NCBI GenBank assembly: GCA_023376005.1
Contig: CM042181.1
Span: forward strand, 25,537,117-25,601,116
Direction of reading: 5' to 3'
From: Doryteuthis pealeii
Lineage: Eukaryota > Mollusca > Cephalopoda > Myopsida > Loliginidae
DNA: 64,000 nt
A model generated the notes under the pieces. That model was given only the letters and a program-made list of their open reading frames with translations, was not told the origin of the DNA and ran no database searches. Both the position numbers and the translations under genes were made by a program. This document shows positions 24,870-33,974 of this stretch, piece after piece (position 1 is the stretch's first letter; each line of letters begins with the position of its first letter).

Positions 24870-26930
24870 GATAAAAATAATTTTATATTTTTATATATTC
24901 TTTCTTGGGTCCAGTGATGGTATATAACATGAAATATATAATTTCAGCTGATACATCAATTTCTCATTTATTGGTCATTATATAATGATCATCAGTCTCT
25001 TTGTCTACTTGTGTTTATATAATTTGCTTTAGTTTCTATCAATACTCTATTTATGAATAATCAACTAGATTTATGTATATACCAACTGATCCTTATATGA
25101 CACAAGGTCATTTTTTATGGTTATGAAATCATTACCTTTTCAAGTTAAGAAATTCTCTTAGTCTTCTCCAGTCTTGGAAAATTATTATACCAATTTTTTG
25201 GCCTAAAAATTAGTTCCTCAAATTTCAACCTGTTGTGTGATCTGATTTTTGTTAGTACTGTAGCATTCAAATTTTAGAAGAGAAGAAAGCAATTTCCAGC
25301 CTAATTTGCAACTTGATATAATGTGCTCACCATACTTATAATTTTTCAGGGGAGATAACTTTACTTGCTATTAAGTAAGATGTGATTCAACATTGAGTTT
25401 AACACCCACTAAAGTTAACTTTTAAGCAAACTTTTGAACACATTTTTGTTAATTGATCATCTTTTAAAGAGGCAAAACAATGACTAGAGAATGTGCAAAT
25501 CTGTTAAATCATACAATAGAATCCAATATTTGAGAAAAATAGTTTAAGAATAAGATTGTTAAAAATTCCAATTTCTACAGATTTGATTTTGATGAAAATT
25601 GCAGTAAATATTCTTTAAAATCTGTTCTTTATGATGGTAAATTTGCATACAAAAAGAATGAAAATTAGAGAATAAAAACTTTATTGCAAAAAAAAAGGTG
25701 TAGCATCCAAAATTAGAGAACAATTTCATTCATATTGGTAATTTCTTAAAATCTGTAATAATTCCTAATAAAATATGGCAACATTGCAATATAAACAAAT
25801 ATTCCTTATTTCTCTGTGGTATTTATTTTCTAAATTATCACAATGGCAAGTCATTGGAAATTTGAATCATTCAGATATTGAATTGTTACTTTAAAAACTC
25901 AAGTGATGATAATTTTTGCTATTGCAAAATAACTTAAGATTTAAGTGTCATTTCTAGATTATTGAAGCTTTATGATTATAATGGTTACTTTAAGTCTTCT
26001 AGGTCAGTCTTGTTGCCAAGACATTTATCAACCACAAAACCATATCATTTATTTAAACTTTTATTTCTTAACTAAACATATTTCTCTAACTAATCACAGC
26101 GTGCGTGTGCAGTGAGTCTCAGCTAAAGCAGTAACATCTTATCTGCCTGATGTCCAAGCTGAAACTGAGAATCAACCAGGTCCCACGTGACTTCGCGTAT
26201 TTCGCAGACTTTCTGTAATATTCCATGGAAAGTCCTGCCTGTGATATGAAAAGGGGCCATCCCTTCAGAAATACAGGGGGTTGACAATAATCTATGAATA
26301 GATTGTGTAACAAGAGTTCTTCAGTAATGTTATGATTTTTGTGGCCATCCTTAGGCCGCAAGCAAGAGCACTGTCCAGCGGAGATCCTTTGTGTTAATCA
26401 GAGCACAATCTTTAGGGAAGAATCCTTTGGTTGCTCCTTGGTGTTCCTTAATATTGGGTATGATCCTTTGGTTGTTCTTTGGTGCTCCTCTGTGTTGCAG
26501 GTCCATTTGTCAATGTCGAATAAATAGAAGGCTGTCAGTATTAGTGATTAAATAGTTAACTAACCATATATTCTGGCTGTTGATTGGCTGAGGTTTAAAC
26601 CATGTGACCTCGCTTAGTCTATACATTTAAGTGGTGGATTGCAGCATGGCTTATATACCAAGTAATGAAAGTAAGTTTAATTTGGTTGCAAGGTGAAAGA
26701 TTTCTTCTCAAATGTGTGAAACTTCGATATGGTGGTTGGCCCACTCATTTAGTTACATGGGAAAGTAAGTGTTGCAGTGCATAAGATTATTATTGAACTG
26801 TATATTCCTTTTCTGAGGGTATCTCATGTCCGTATTATTTGATGTGGGTACATCTCTGCAGCTACAACCTCAAATAACTTTATTTACTCAAATTGGTTAC
26901 AGAGATATACAATCACACCTCGGCATATAG
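24870..26930. other. Noncoding stretch with a promoter-like GC-richer block
   Basis: 24870-26090 is plain AT-rich sequence. 26095-26660 is richer in GC and contains CCAAT-box-like GATTGGCTGAGG (26584) and a TATA-like TTATATACC (26651). It could be an LTR, a promoter or part of a host noncoding exon. No open frame with a recognisable domain is present, so this is a pointer rather than a gene call. Confidence 0.35.
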
Positions 26931-27690
26931 CCGGAAGTTTTATTTGGGGGGAAGGGTGACAAAACTGGTCATGCTGCTACACAGTTTTAGCTAGCTAGGT
27001 ACACTCACTGACCAATCCATACAAAAGCAAATACTTGCATTATTGTCCTTGTACAGCCTACTTTCACCAAAATACCCCGTTCTCACTACGGCTTTACTGA
27101 AATACATATAGTCAGGTCAGGATAGGACAGGTCTTCTTTACTACCTGCTACATGGTTGAGTGGTCAGCGACTAAACTGACACCCTCATCAGACAGGCCTC
27201 AACTTGTCTGGTGAATTGGGGGTGTGTGGACACTCAGCATCATCAAAAACAAAAATTGTAAAAAAGGGCGGATGAGCTCCAAGGGAGCCAATGGCTATCC
27301 ACACTGATAGTAGCAGGATTGAGGTACTACTTACATAAATCCCTGTAAAAATGGGGTAGATTGGGTTCCTCAGCCTTGGTTGGCAATCCATCTAGGACAA
27401 GGAAAAGTCTATTATGAAACCTCCACGGCTTTACCTCATACTAAAGATAGACTAGGGGAGTAAACCCCAAAATCAGAGCCGGAGTCGTTAAGGTGGTGTG
27501 ATGCTGAACTCAACACTATCCAGCAATCCTGCGACACTATCATTGCCAAACTGCGTAGATTTCTCTACCTTTCCTTTGGACCACAGCGACAGTGTTGGAG
27601 AGGGAGGACCTGCTACTTGGGCAACAGCTAATCCTCCATAAAAACCCACCCAGTCTATGTAGTTAACTGACTGATTTGTAGCAGAAATTA
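26930..27690 (-). repeat. Unclassified retroelement-like block
   Basis: Denser sequence read best on the minus strand, ending GTCCTATCCTGACCTGAC (27115-27135). The words CACCACCTTAACGACTCC and CCTTGGTTGGCAATCCAT resemble parts of the other repeats in this window. No reverse transcriptase motif was found and the open frames are short. I regard it as a 5'UTR or tail piece of a non-LTR element, without proof. Confidence 0.35.
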
Positions 27691-27784
27691 GAGGAGGACT
27701 GAGACAATGAAGTGGGATTGTAGATGTGCACAAGTAATTAAAAACCATGGCCAATACATTTCAGTAATATTTATCAATATTAAA

Positions 27785-28012
27785 TCAGTCAATAGAACAT
27801 ATGACTTGAAGCTACAAGGTTCCAGGTTTGATATCGGCTCTCGCCAACTCACTGCATTAGTAGCACAGCTTGGATATGTGCAATAAAATGAGGAGCTGAT
27901 GGTAGGTGTGGTGCTCCACCTCAGATGCAAAAATAATCTCCCTGGTCTAGTGGTAGTGAAAAAGGGATAGACTGTCCAGCTGATACTGACAATAGGCTAC
28001 TCCACCAACTTT
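27785..28012 (+). repeat. tRNA-derived SINE, family A
   Basis: The body words CGCCAACTCACTGCA, GGTGTGGTGCTCCACCTC and CAATAGGCTACTCCACC identify the family. The tRNA-like head is degraded (TCAGTCAATAGAACATATGA), though the box-B-like GGTTTGATATCGG remains. Confidence 0.8.
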
Positions 28013-28464
28013 ATTTTTTCACAATATTATAAAACTTTGGGAGGAGAGGTTGGTAGCTTGGTGCTTATTATAAACTTAGTCTCCTCCTGGTTTACAAGGC
28101 TGTCATCTACTGATGTTTTATTTTGTTTCTGTTTAGTTGTGTTGTGCCTGGTTTTTGATGTCAATCTGTTAATATTCAATTGTTGATGCTGGGAAGTTAA
28201 TTCTAGTAATATAATGCCAGAGCAAACACTAGTCATGCAGGTAATTGAAGGAACAACCACTTGAAACTATACAACAGTTTATTCACAGTCCAGAATACAA
28301 AAACTAAGTTCTCTTTTTCAGGACTTGAGGTAATGATATGCTGATGCTATACTTTATCTTGGAAGCAGAAGTGACAGTGAGATGGGGGGTCTAGTGGTGC
28401 AACTCAAGAGTAACTTGTTAGAATCATTGCTAATGAGTCTAACAATGTTCATATGTAAATTGTA

Positions 28465-28740
28465 ATGAAGTGGCCTGTTGTTGGTATCAGCTTGATGGTG
28501 AAGGAGTCTATCCCCTTTTCACTAGTGCAAGACCAGGGAGATTATTTATTAGTTTGATACCGGCCCTTGCCAACTCAGCGTATGAGTAGCATAGGGGTCT
28601 GTGTGGTAAAGTAAGGAGTTGATGGTAGGTGTGGTGCTCCACCTCAACATAAAATCAGTCTCCTTGGTCTAGTGCTAGTGAAAAGGGGATAGACTCCCTC
28701 GCTGATTAGTTGATACCGATTTTAGCCACCCTGACAACAA
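28465..28740. repeat. Two SINE family A fragments, head-deleted and inverted
   Basis: 28468-28550 is the tail part of a minus-strand copy (GGCCTGTTGTTGGTATCAGC ... GACCAGGGAGATTATT). It is joined directly to a plus-strand copy starting at GTTTGATACCGGCCCTTGCC (28553) and running to TTTAGCCACCCTG. The pair could form a hairpin with almost no loop. Confidence 0.7.
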
Positions 28741-28754
28741 ATATTGGACACTAC

Positions 28755-28998
28755 TGTCAGTTTAGATCAATTGGTAGTGCATCTGGCTCAAAACAACAAG
28801 GTTCTGGGTTTGATACTGGCCCTCGCCAACTCAAAGCAAGAGTAGACAGCTTGGATCTGTGCAGTAAAGTGAGGAGCTGATGGTAGGTGTGGCATGCTAC
28901 CTCAGACACAAACACAATCTCCCTGGTCTAGCACTAGTGAAAAGGGGATAGACTTCCTTGCTGTCATGGCTGATACCAACAATAGGCCACTCTGCCTG
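28755..28998 (+). repeat. tRNA-derived SINE, family A
   Basis: A complete-looking copy with head GTCAGTTTAGATCAATTGGT, box-B-like GGTTTGATACTGGCC and tail AACAATAGGCCACTCTGCC. It belongs to a cluster of four family A pieces between 27785 and 29805. Confidence 0.8.
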
Positions 28999-29274
28999 AT
29001 TTATTTACTTACTGTATATGAAGTGCAAATTTCTACTATGGAGTTCTAATGAGAAAACTAAATTTTGTTATCTAATCTAATCTCTGCTAATCCCCAAAGG
29101 AATTATGTTCAAAATAATAGGTTACTGTCTCTAAAGAAATCTGTGAAATTTATGACTTAATTCTTTTGAACCTGTTAGTCTTATTTCATTATACTCTGTA
29201 ATTATGATATTTTGGGAGATCAAGTCAGATACTAATAATGAAAATGAATGTCAGGACAATCGTATAGGTACTAG

Positions 29275-29420
29275 AGCTTGATGTGACCAGGTGATTAATC
29301 GTAGGGGTGGGGGCTTCTCTGACTGTTCATCTAGCCCAAGTAAAGGCCAAAGTGGAGTGTTGCATGTCATGGACTACTCAGCTACCAGGATTCCACCCTT
29401 AAACATCATGGGTCACTAAA
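29275..29420 (-). repeat. Unclassified repeat, family R fragment
   Basis: The reverse complement contains CATGACATGCAACACTCCAC followed by TTTGGCC, matching the 52615-52660 part of the longest family R copy. It covers only the middle of the element. A G-run (29440-29458) follows. Confidence 0.55.
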
Positions 29421-29559
29421 CACAGCCAACAGGTGGCCCCATTGGGTGGGTGGGGGGATTCATCTTTTATCAGTATAGTGTACCAATTAATTATCATTTA
29501 TATGTTGAAATATTTGATGCTAAAAGTTTCTTTTGATTAATCCTCACTTTATAGCATGG

Positions 29560-29805
29560 TGGCAAGATTAGCTTAGTCAGTAGAGCATTTGTCTAGGAAT
29601 TGTAAGGTTCTGGGTTCAATACTGATCCTCGCCAACTCAGTGCATGAGTAGTACAACTTGGGTAATCTGATCTGTGCGGTAAAGCATCTGGGAGCTAATG
29701 GTAGACATGGTGCTCCACCTTAGCAATAACCATCTTCCTGGTCTAATTCAAACAAAAAGGACATGAACTCTTTTATTATTCAGCTGAGACTGACACTTCC
29801 ACAGA
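29560..29805 (+). repeat. tRNA-derived SINE, family A
   Basis: The head GGCAAGATTAGCTTAGTCAG and box-B-like GGTTCAATACTGATCC are followed by a variant body with an extra TTGGGTAATCTGATCTG block. That block is shared with 52215-52410, so these two form a subfamily. Confidence 0.8.
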
Positions 29806-30346
29806 CTTATCAGAAAAATTATAGTTGAGTTATCTGCCCCTGGCACCAGAAAGTGAATTGTCAATATACAATATTGGCACCTAAATTAAACCTTGACGAA
29901 AGTCACTTATCGTTTGGGCAAGACACATTTTTCAAGCGCTCCCTTTACCTTGTCAACCAGCAAGTGGTTTCATCCAGTGCTACCTTTACCTTCAATCTCA
30001 GCAAGATAAGTCTGGCTAGCAAACACCACAAGTTTGCAACATTTTTGTACTCTTTGAATATATGTTTCTTTATCTTCATAATAGTCCTGAAATATCTCTT
30101 AGACTTTACTACTACTTATGACATGTTGTTTTATATTTAAACATTGATTTTATTAAAAGGTTTTTTATTTATAGGTTTAATTTTATTGACCATTTATATT
30201 TTTTCCCAACGTAGGAGTCCAAGTAGACTCCATTTCAAATTCTTAACAACTTGACATTTTTTCATTTTGTCCAAAAACTACGATGTATATCAGAAAAGTT
30301 CCAGGACTGGTGTCACAAAAAATTTATTTCAAATCCAAACTACAAA

Positions 30347-30820
30347 CTACAAGTTATCTTCTTCAAAGTAATCCCCCTGGAGTCTAATGCACTTTCCCAT
30401 CCTTCTTTGCCAAGCTTGCATGCACTCCTGGAAGGATTCTTCCATGATTCTCTGTAGTTCTGTTGTCACAGCCTTTTTGATGTGCACATCTTCAAAACGT
30501 GTTCCTTTGATGACCCCCTTAAGCTTAGGGAGGAGGAAAAAATCACAGGTTGTTCGAGTAGGTTGCTCTAGTGCAGGGATGTTCTTCTGGGCCAGAAACT
30601 CTTGGATACTCAGGGCAGTGTGGACAGGTGTGTTGTCATGGTGAAGCACCCACAAGTTGTCCTGTCACATCTCTCGTCTCTTCTTGTGCACTGAATGAAG
30701 CAAATGTCACAGTATCTCTTTGTAGACTTGCTAGTTGATCGTCTGGCCCTGTGGCAAGAACTTGCAGTGGACGATGCCCCTCACAACAAAGTTTTCTGAC
30801 ATACTGGATCTTTTCTGACA
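30347..30820 (-). pseudogene. mariner transposase relic
   Basis: The minus strand reads, in two overlapping frames, the C-terminal half of a mariner transposase: the VRGIVHCKFLPQGQTIN region (about 30731-30785), then HHDNTPVHTALSIQEFLAQK (about 30580-30650) and CDFFLLPKLKGVIKGTRFED. The segment that should hold the third catalytic Asp (SPDL) is shortened to PTRTTCDFF, so the enzyme is dead. The N-terminal half is missing: the relic stops near 30820, where plus-strand Tc1 sequence begins. Confidence 0.85.
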
Positions 30821-30839
30821 TACCTCGTACGAATTGGAA

Positions 30840-31004
30840 TTTAACAAAATTTTCACAAAAGTTCTGTTCACAGATGAAACTCGTGCAACACTTGATGGCC
30901 GTGATGGTTGGAGCAAAGGTTAGGTCATAAATGGACAAGATCATCATCAATAGTTGAAGCGCAAAAGGAGGAGAAGGTATGATTTGGGCTGATATTATTG
31001 GAGG
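30840..31004 (+). pseudogene. Tc1-like transposase relic, 5' piece
   Basis: The plus-strand reading KIFTKVLFTDETRATLDGRD is the region around the first catalytic Asp of Tc1-type transposases. It is followed after a stop by a KRRRRYDLG-like stretch and, in another frame, GEGMIWADIIGG. It is cut at 31004 by a foldback insertion and resumes at 31545. No terminal inverted repeat was found on the left, because the mariner relic abuts it. Confidence 0.8.
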
Positions 31005-31538
31005 GGTAATTCCATGTCAAATCATTCAGGCCATGTCACCCACGCCCTCAAACTTTTCTGAAATTTTGTCCAAGTGTGGATTATGTTAAAGTTAGACAAT
31101 TCCCAAAATGTTAGGTTCCAATTCCAAAAATTGGCAGAGTTATTTGGATTATTAGCTCTCCAAATTTGAGAGTCATGAAAAATAGCAACTCTTTGTAACC
31201 TGTTTTTGTCTGTAAAATTAGTTCTAGAGCTTCCCTACTCCTAAAAATTGGTTTATAAAAACATTTTGGCCCAAGGAATCCAAAAATACTATCAAAAAAG
31301 TTTTAAAGTTAACCACTTTTAAGTTATTAATGATTTCTGATTTGCAACATGTTTTAGTAGTAGGAAAGCTCTAGAACTTATTTTACAGACAAAAATAGAT
31401 TAAAAAATGTCGCCATTTTTCACAAACACCACCAAATTTGGAGATTGTCTAACGTTAATATAGTCCACATTTGGAAAAAATTGAAAGGGGGTGGGTGACA
31501 ATTTTACTTTTTTCTGGATGATTTGACATGGAATTACC
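31005..31538. mobile_element. Foldback element inserted in the Tc1 relic, 6-bp target duplication
   Basis: The ends are GGTAATTCCATGTCAAATCA and its exact complement. TGGAGG occurs immediately on each side (30999-31004 and 31539-31544). Most of the 534 bp is one long imperfect inverted repeat: words such as GTTAGACAATTCCCAAA, TTTTTGTCTGTAAAATTAGT and CTAGAGCTTCCCTACTCC recur reversed in the other half. It is noncoding. The 6-bp duplication with GG...CC ends does not fit TA- or TTAA-targeting superfamilies, so its class is open. Confidence 0.88.
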
Positions 31539-31544
31539 TGGAGG

Positions 31545-31809
31545 TATCATGGTTGATTTGTAGAGAGTGCCTAATATTATGAAAATAACCACAGATACTT
31601 ATATAGCATTCCTCAAAGAGTACCTTGAATCTTGGCTAAATAAGCTAAGAATCCCCCTCAGGAGAACCATCATATTTATACAAGATAATACTTCTTTGCA
31701 TTCAGCACATAAAACTATGGAGTACCTGCAAAAATTAGGTTTCTGTGGACTTTGGAAAATGAACAGGCCGGCCAATTCTTCAGACTTAAACCCAATTGAA
31801 ATCTCGTGA
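31545..31809 (+). pseudogene. Tc1-like transposase relic, 3' piece
   Basis: Continues the Tc1 reading: KITTDTYIAFLKEYLESWLN, then IIFIQDNTSLHSAHKTMEYL (second catalytic Asp in QDN) and NRPANSSDLNPIEIS, the usual WPANSPDLNPIE block, where W has become R and P has become S. It stops at 31807. A stop early in the fragment and the interruption upstream mean it cannot be active. Confidence 0.88.
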
Positions 31810-31882
31810 AGTGACATGTTTATGAGAATGGATGCCAATTTAGAAATAAGGATGACTTGTGGCTGGAAATAGTTAACATATC

Positions 31883-32165
31883 ATGTGAAAGAGGAGGCGC
31901 ATGATGTAGAGTCGTAGGAAATTGACTCGTTGATCTGAGTTCAAATCCTGGACGAAACCACAGTTCACATAGTGCTAATATCCTTGGGAAAGGTATGAAT
32001 CCAACTATTCTCCCTCTAGCTATGGGTAAATAGTAGGCAGACTGGGCTCTTTAATCTTGGTTAGGCAACCAGTCTAGGAGAAGGAAAACTATGAATTCAA
32101 ACCTCTTAAATCTCCGCTTGGGATGGTCACTACTAGAATAGACTCACTCCTAATTAGTGATCTAT
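31883..32165 (+). repeat. tRNA-related SINE, family B
   Basis: The head GCGCATGATGTAGAGTCGTA and box-B-like GAGTTCAAATCCTGG are followed by the body CTAATATCCTTGGGAAAGGT, GACTGGGCTCTTTAATCTTG and GGTCTAGGAGAAGG-type words shared with 39388-39630, 48476-48765, 57775-57965 and 58500-58775. Confidence 0.8.
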
Positions 32166-32169
32166 TTCA

Positions 32170-33570
32170 ATTTGTTTTATTTGAAATGACATTAGAGAGA
32201 TCCAGAAATTGACATGTTCAATGGACAAGCGCCTTTTCCAAGTCATTTTAAAAAAAGGATCATATATCTCATATTAACCAACTCCAACTTGCACTCTGTT
32301 TACTTTTTAAACATTTTGATTGAATTTCATCTTTGTTATTCTATGTATCCATAAAAATATGTAATGAAACAAAGAATTATTTTCTTTTTTTACAGGAGCT
32401 TTTATTACACCTCGCTAATAATTTGGCACACTAATAATTTAAGTAAATTAGGTAAATGACCGTAACTTCTGTTTCTTTTTCTAGAACCTTTAAATTTTTT
32501 TAAAGTATATACTATTGTATACCTATATACTGTTGTATACTATATACCCTTCTGGCATACTCGAGTATATAATAGAGACAGAGTTCATCTTGGGTGATAG
32601 AGAGAGACAGAGACTTAGAGAGGAGATGGTCTTACTTGATTCATTACTGGTTACTCTGCTTGTTGCTGACTTGGCCACCATCTTCTAGTCTAGTTGACTT
32701 CTATCACTGCTGCCTTCTTCTTCTTCTTTGCTAATTCTTCTTGGGCTGATTTCTTCTTCTGTTCTGAGCTGGACATTGCTTGTTTTTACATTTAATAAAC
32801 TAAAAAGACTTGTGTTTGCTTGATCAAGATTTTATTAGCCCATATATAATTCACCGCAGGAGACCGACCTCAGAACATGTCTAAGCTCTTTGAAAGCTAG
32901 GTTGAATCTAATCTATATGTTTTGAAAGGGGGGGCCAAAAAGATTTAAAAATAAATACTACTCTAATTCTCTCCCAACTGTAAGGAAAACTTCAAATAAT
33001 CTCAACCTCAGCATTCAATCTTCTCTTCTAAAAGAACACTGTCTTTCCTCACTCGCTTTGGTTATTTTAAGTACACACAAAAACCAAACATCCGGGCACA
33101 TGTCGAACCTCGCGTTCGTCCAGTACCTAGATTGCATTTGTTTTTGCATGCGGGCTGATGCGGGTTCGATCCCGGCAGGCAAGACAAAGTCTAACTCTTT
33201 TTCGTTCTCCGCCACACTATACTAACAATCACATGTCTGTCATGGCATGTAAAATCATGCGCCTCTAAGGGTCAAACAGTCCCCAGTAGTTCTCCCATGG
33301 GGACTCCTTGATTCTAAGTCAACAGACCTTGATTTAAATTCTAGCTACAGGGTCTGTTCACAATTCATGACCTCTCATGAATTGTAACAATACATGTTGT
33401 CATCATTCCGTGATAATTTTGTTAAATTCAAACCAGTAGTTTTTGGATAGGATAGAAAAGTGTCACGTCATTAATAATTTGAAATACAGTTTATATTGCT
33501 TTGCCCAAAGCTTATGATGCTGTTAAGATGGCTTTGATCTTGTTTAGATGGATATTTAAGTCGGTTTGGT
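32170..33570. other. Noncoding stretch, possible LTR and retroelement tail
   Basis: 32540-32890 has an LTR-like look, with TATATA boxes, AATAAA at about 32793 and a primer-site-like CACCGCAGGAGACCGAC, but no partner LTR or target duplication was found. 33080-33190 holds a perfect Pol III box-B-like GGTTCGATCCCGGC; the rest does not fold as a tRNA, so it is probably part of a repeat. No gene was seen. Confidence 0.4.
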
Positions 33571-33576
33571 AATAAA

Positions 33577-33823
33577 TATTGGGACCATATGACCTTTAGG
33601 CACCCCTTTTTGATCTCGATTAAGAAAGGACATGTTTTTCATTTACACCATCAATATCCGGTTGTTTTAACAGACGATTTTTAGATTTAAAAAAAGAATT
33701 ATAAAACTAACCCCTAACCCCTAACCCTAACAAACAACCGGATATTGACGGTGTAAATGAAAAACATGTCCTTTCTTAATCGAGATTAAAAAGGGGTGCC
33801 TAAAGGTAATATGATCCAAATAT
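33577..33823. mobile_element. Foldback element with telomere-like core
   Basis: The arms 33577-33667 and 33732-33823 are inverted copies about 90 bp long with a few mismatches (for example CCTTTAGGCACCCCTTTTT against its complement). The spacer contains CTAACCCCTAACCCCTAACC-like telomere-type repeats at 33707-33731. Outer ends AATATTGGGACC/GGATCCAAATATT-like are present but no clear target duplication. Noncoding. Confidence 0.8.
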
Positions 33824-33892
33824 TGCACTGATTATTGTATTTTTGTTTTTAATGAAACTCAAAAAACAACAAAATAAAATGTTTATATTAGA

Positions 33893-33898
33893 TTTATT
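33893..33898 (-). terminator. Poly(A) signal of the Kunitz/repeat gene
   Basis: AATAAA on the minus strand, about 77 bases past the stop at 33975 of the repeat gene's restored-frame end. It is the nearest canonical signal downstream and at a plausible distance, which supports that end as the natural C-terminus. Confidence 0.5.
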
Positions 33899-33974
33899 AC
33901 ATGTTCATTTTAGGTGATACATTTGAAAATTGATTGTATAATGTACATTGTCTAAATCTTGAACATAAATTACC

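Noticed and set aside
27150..27200. Minus-strand CTGATGAGGGTGTCAG with a GTCAG/CTGAC stem
   Set aside because: The stem is attractive, but the second core strand (GAAA) is absent; CACUCAACC follows instead.
33095..33185. Possible tRNA gene, from the perfect box B GGTTCGATCCCGGC
   Set aside because: No matching acceptor stem or anticodon arm can be formed around it on either strand; it is more likely part of a retroelement or a SINE head.
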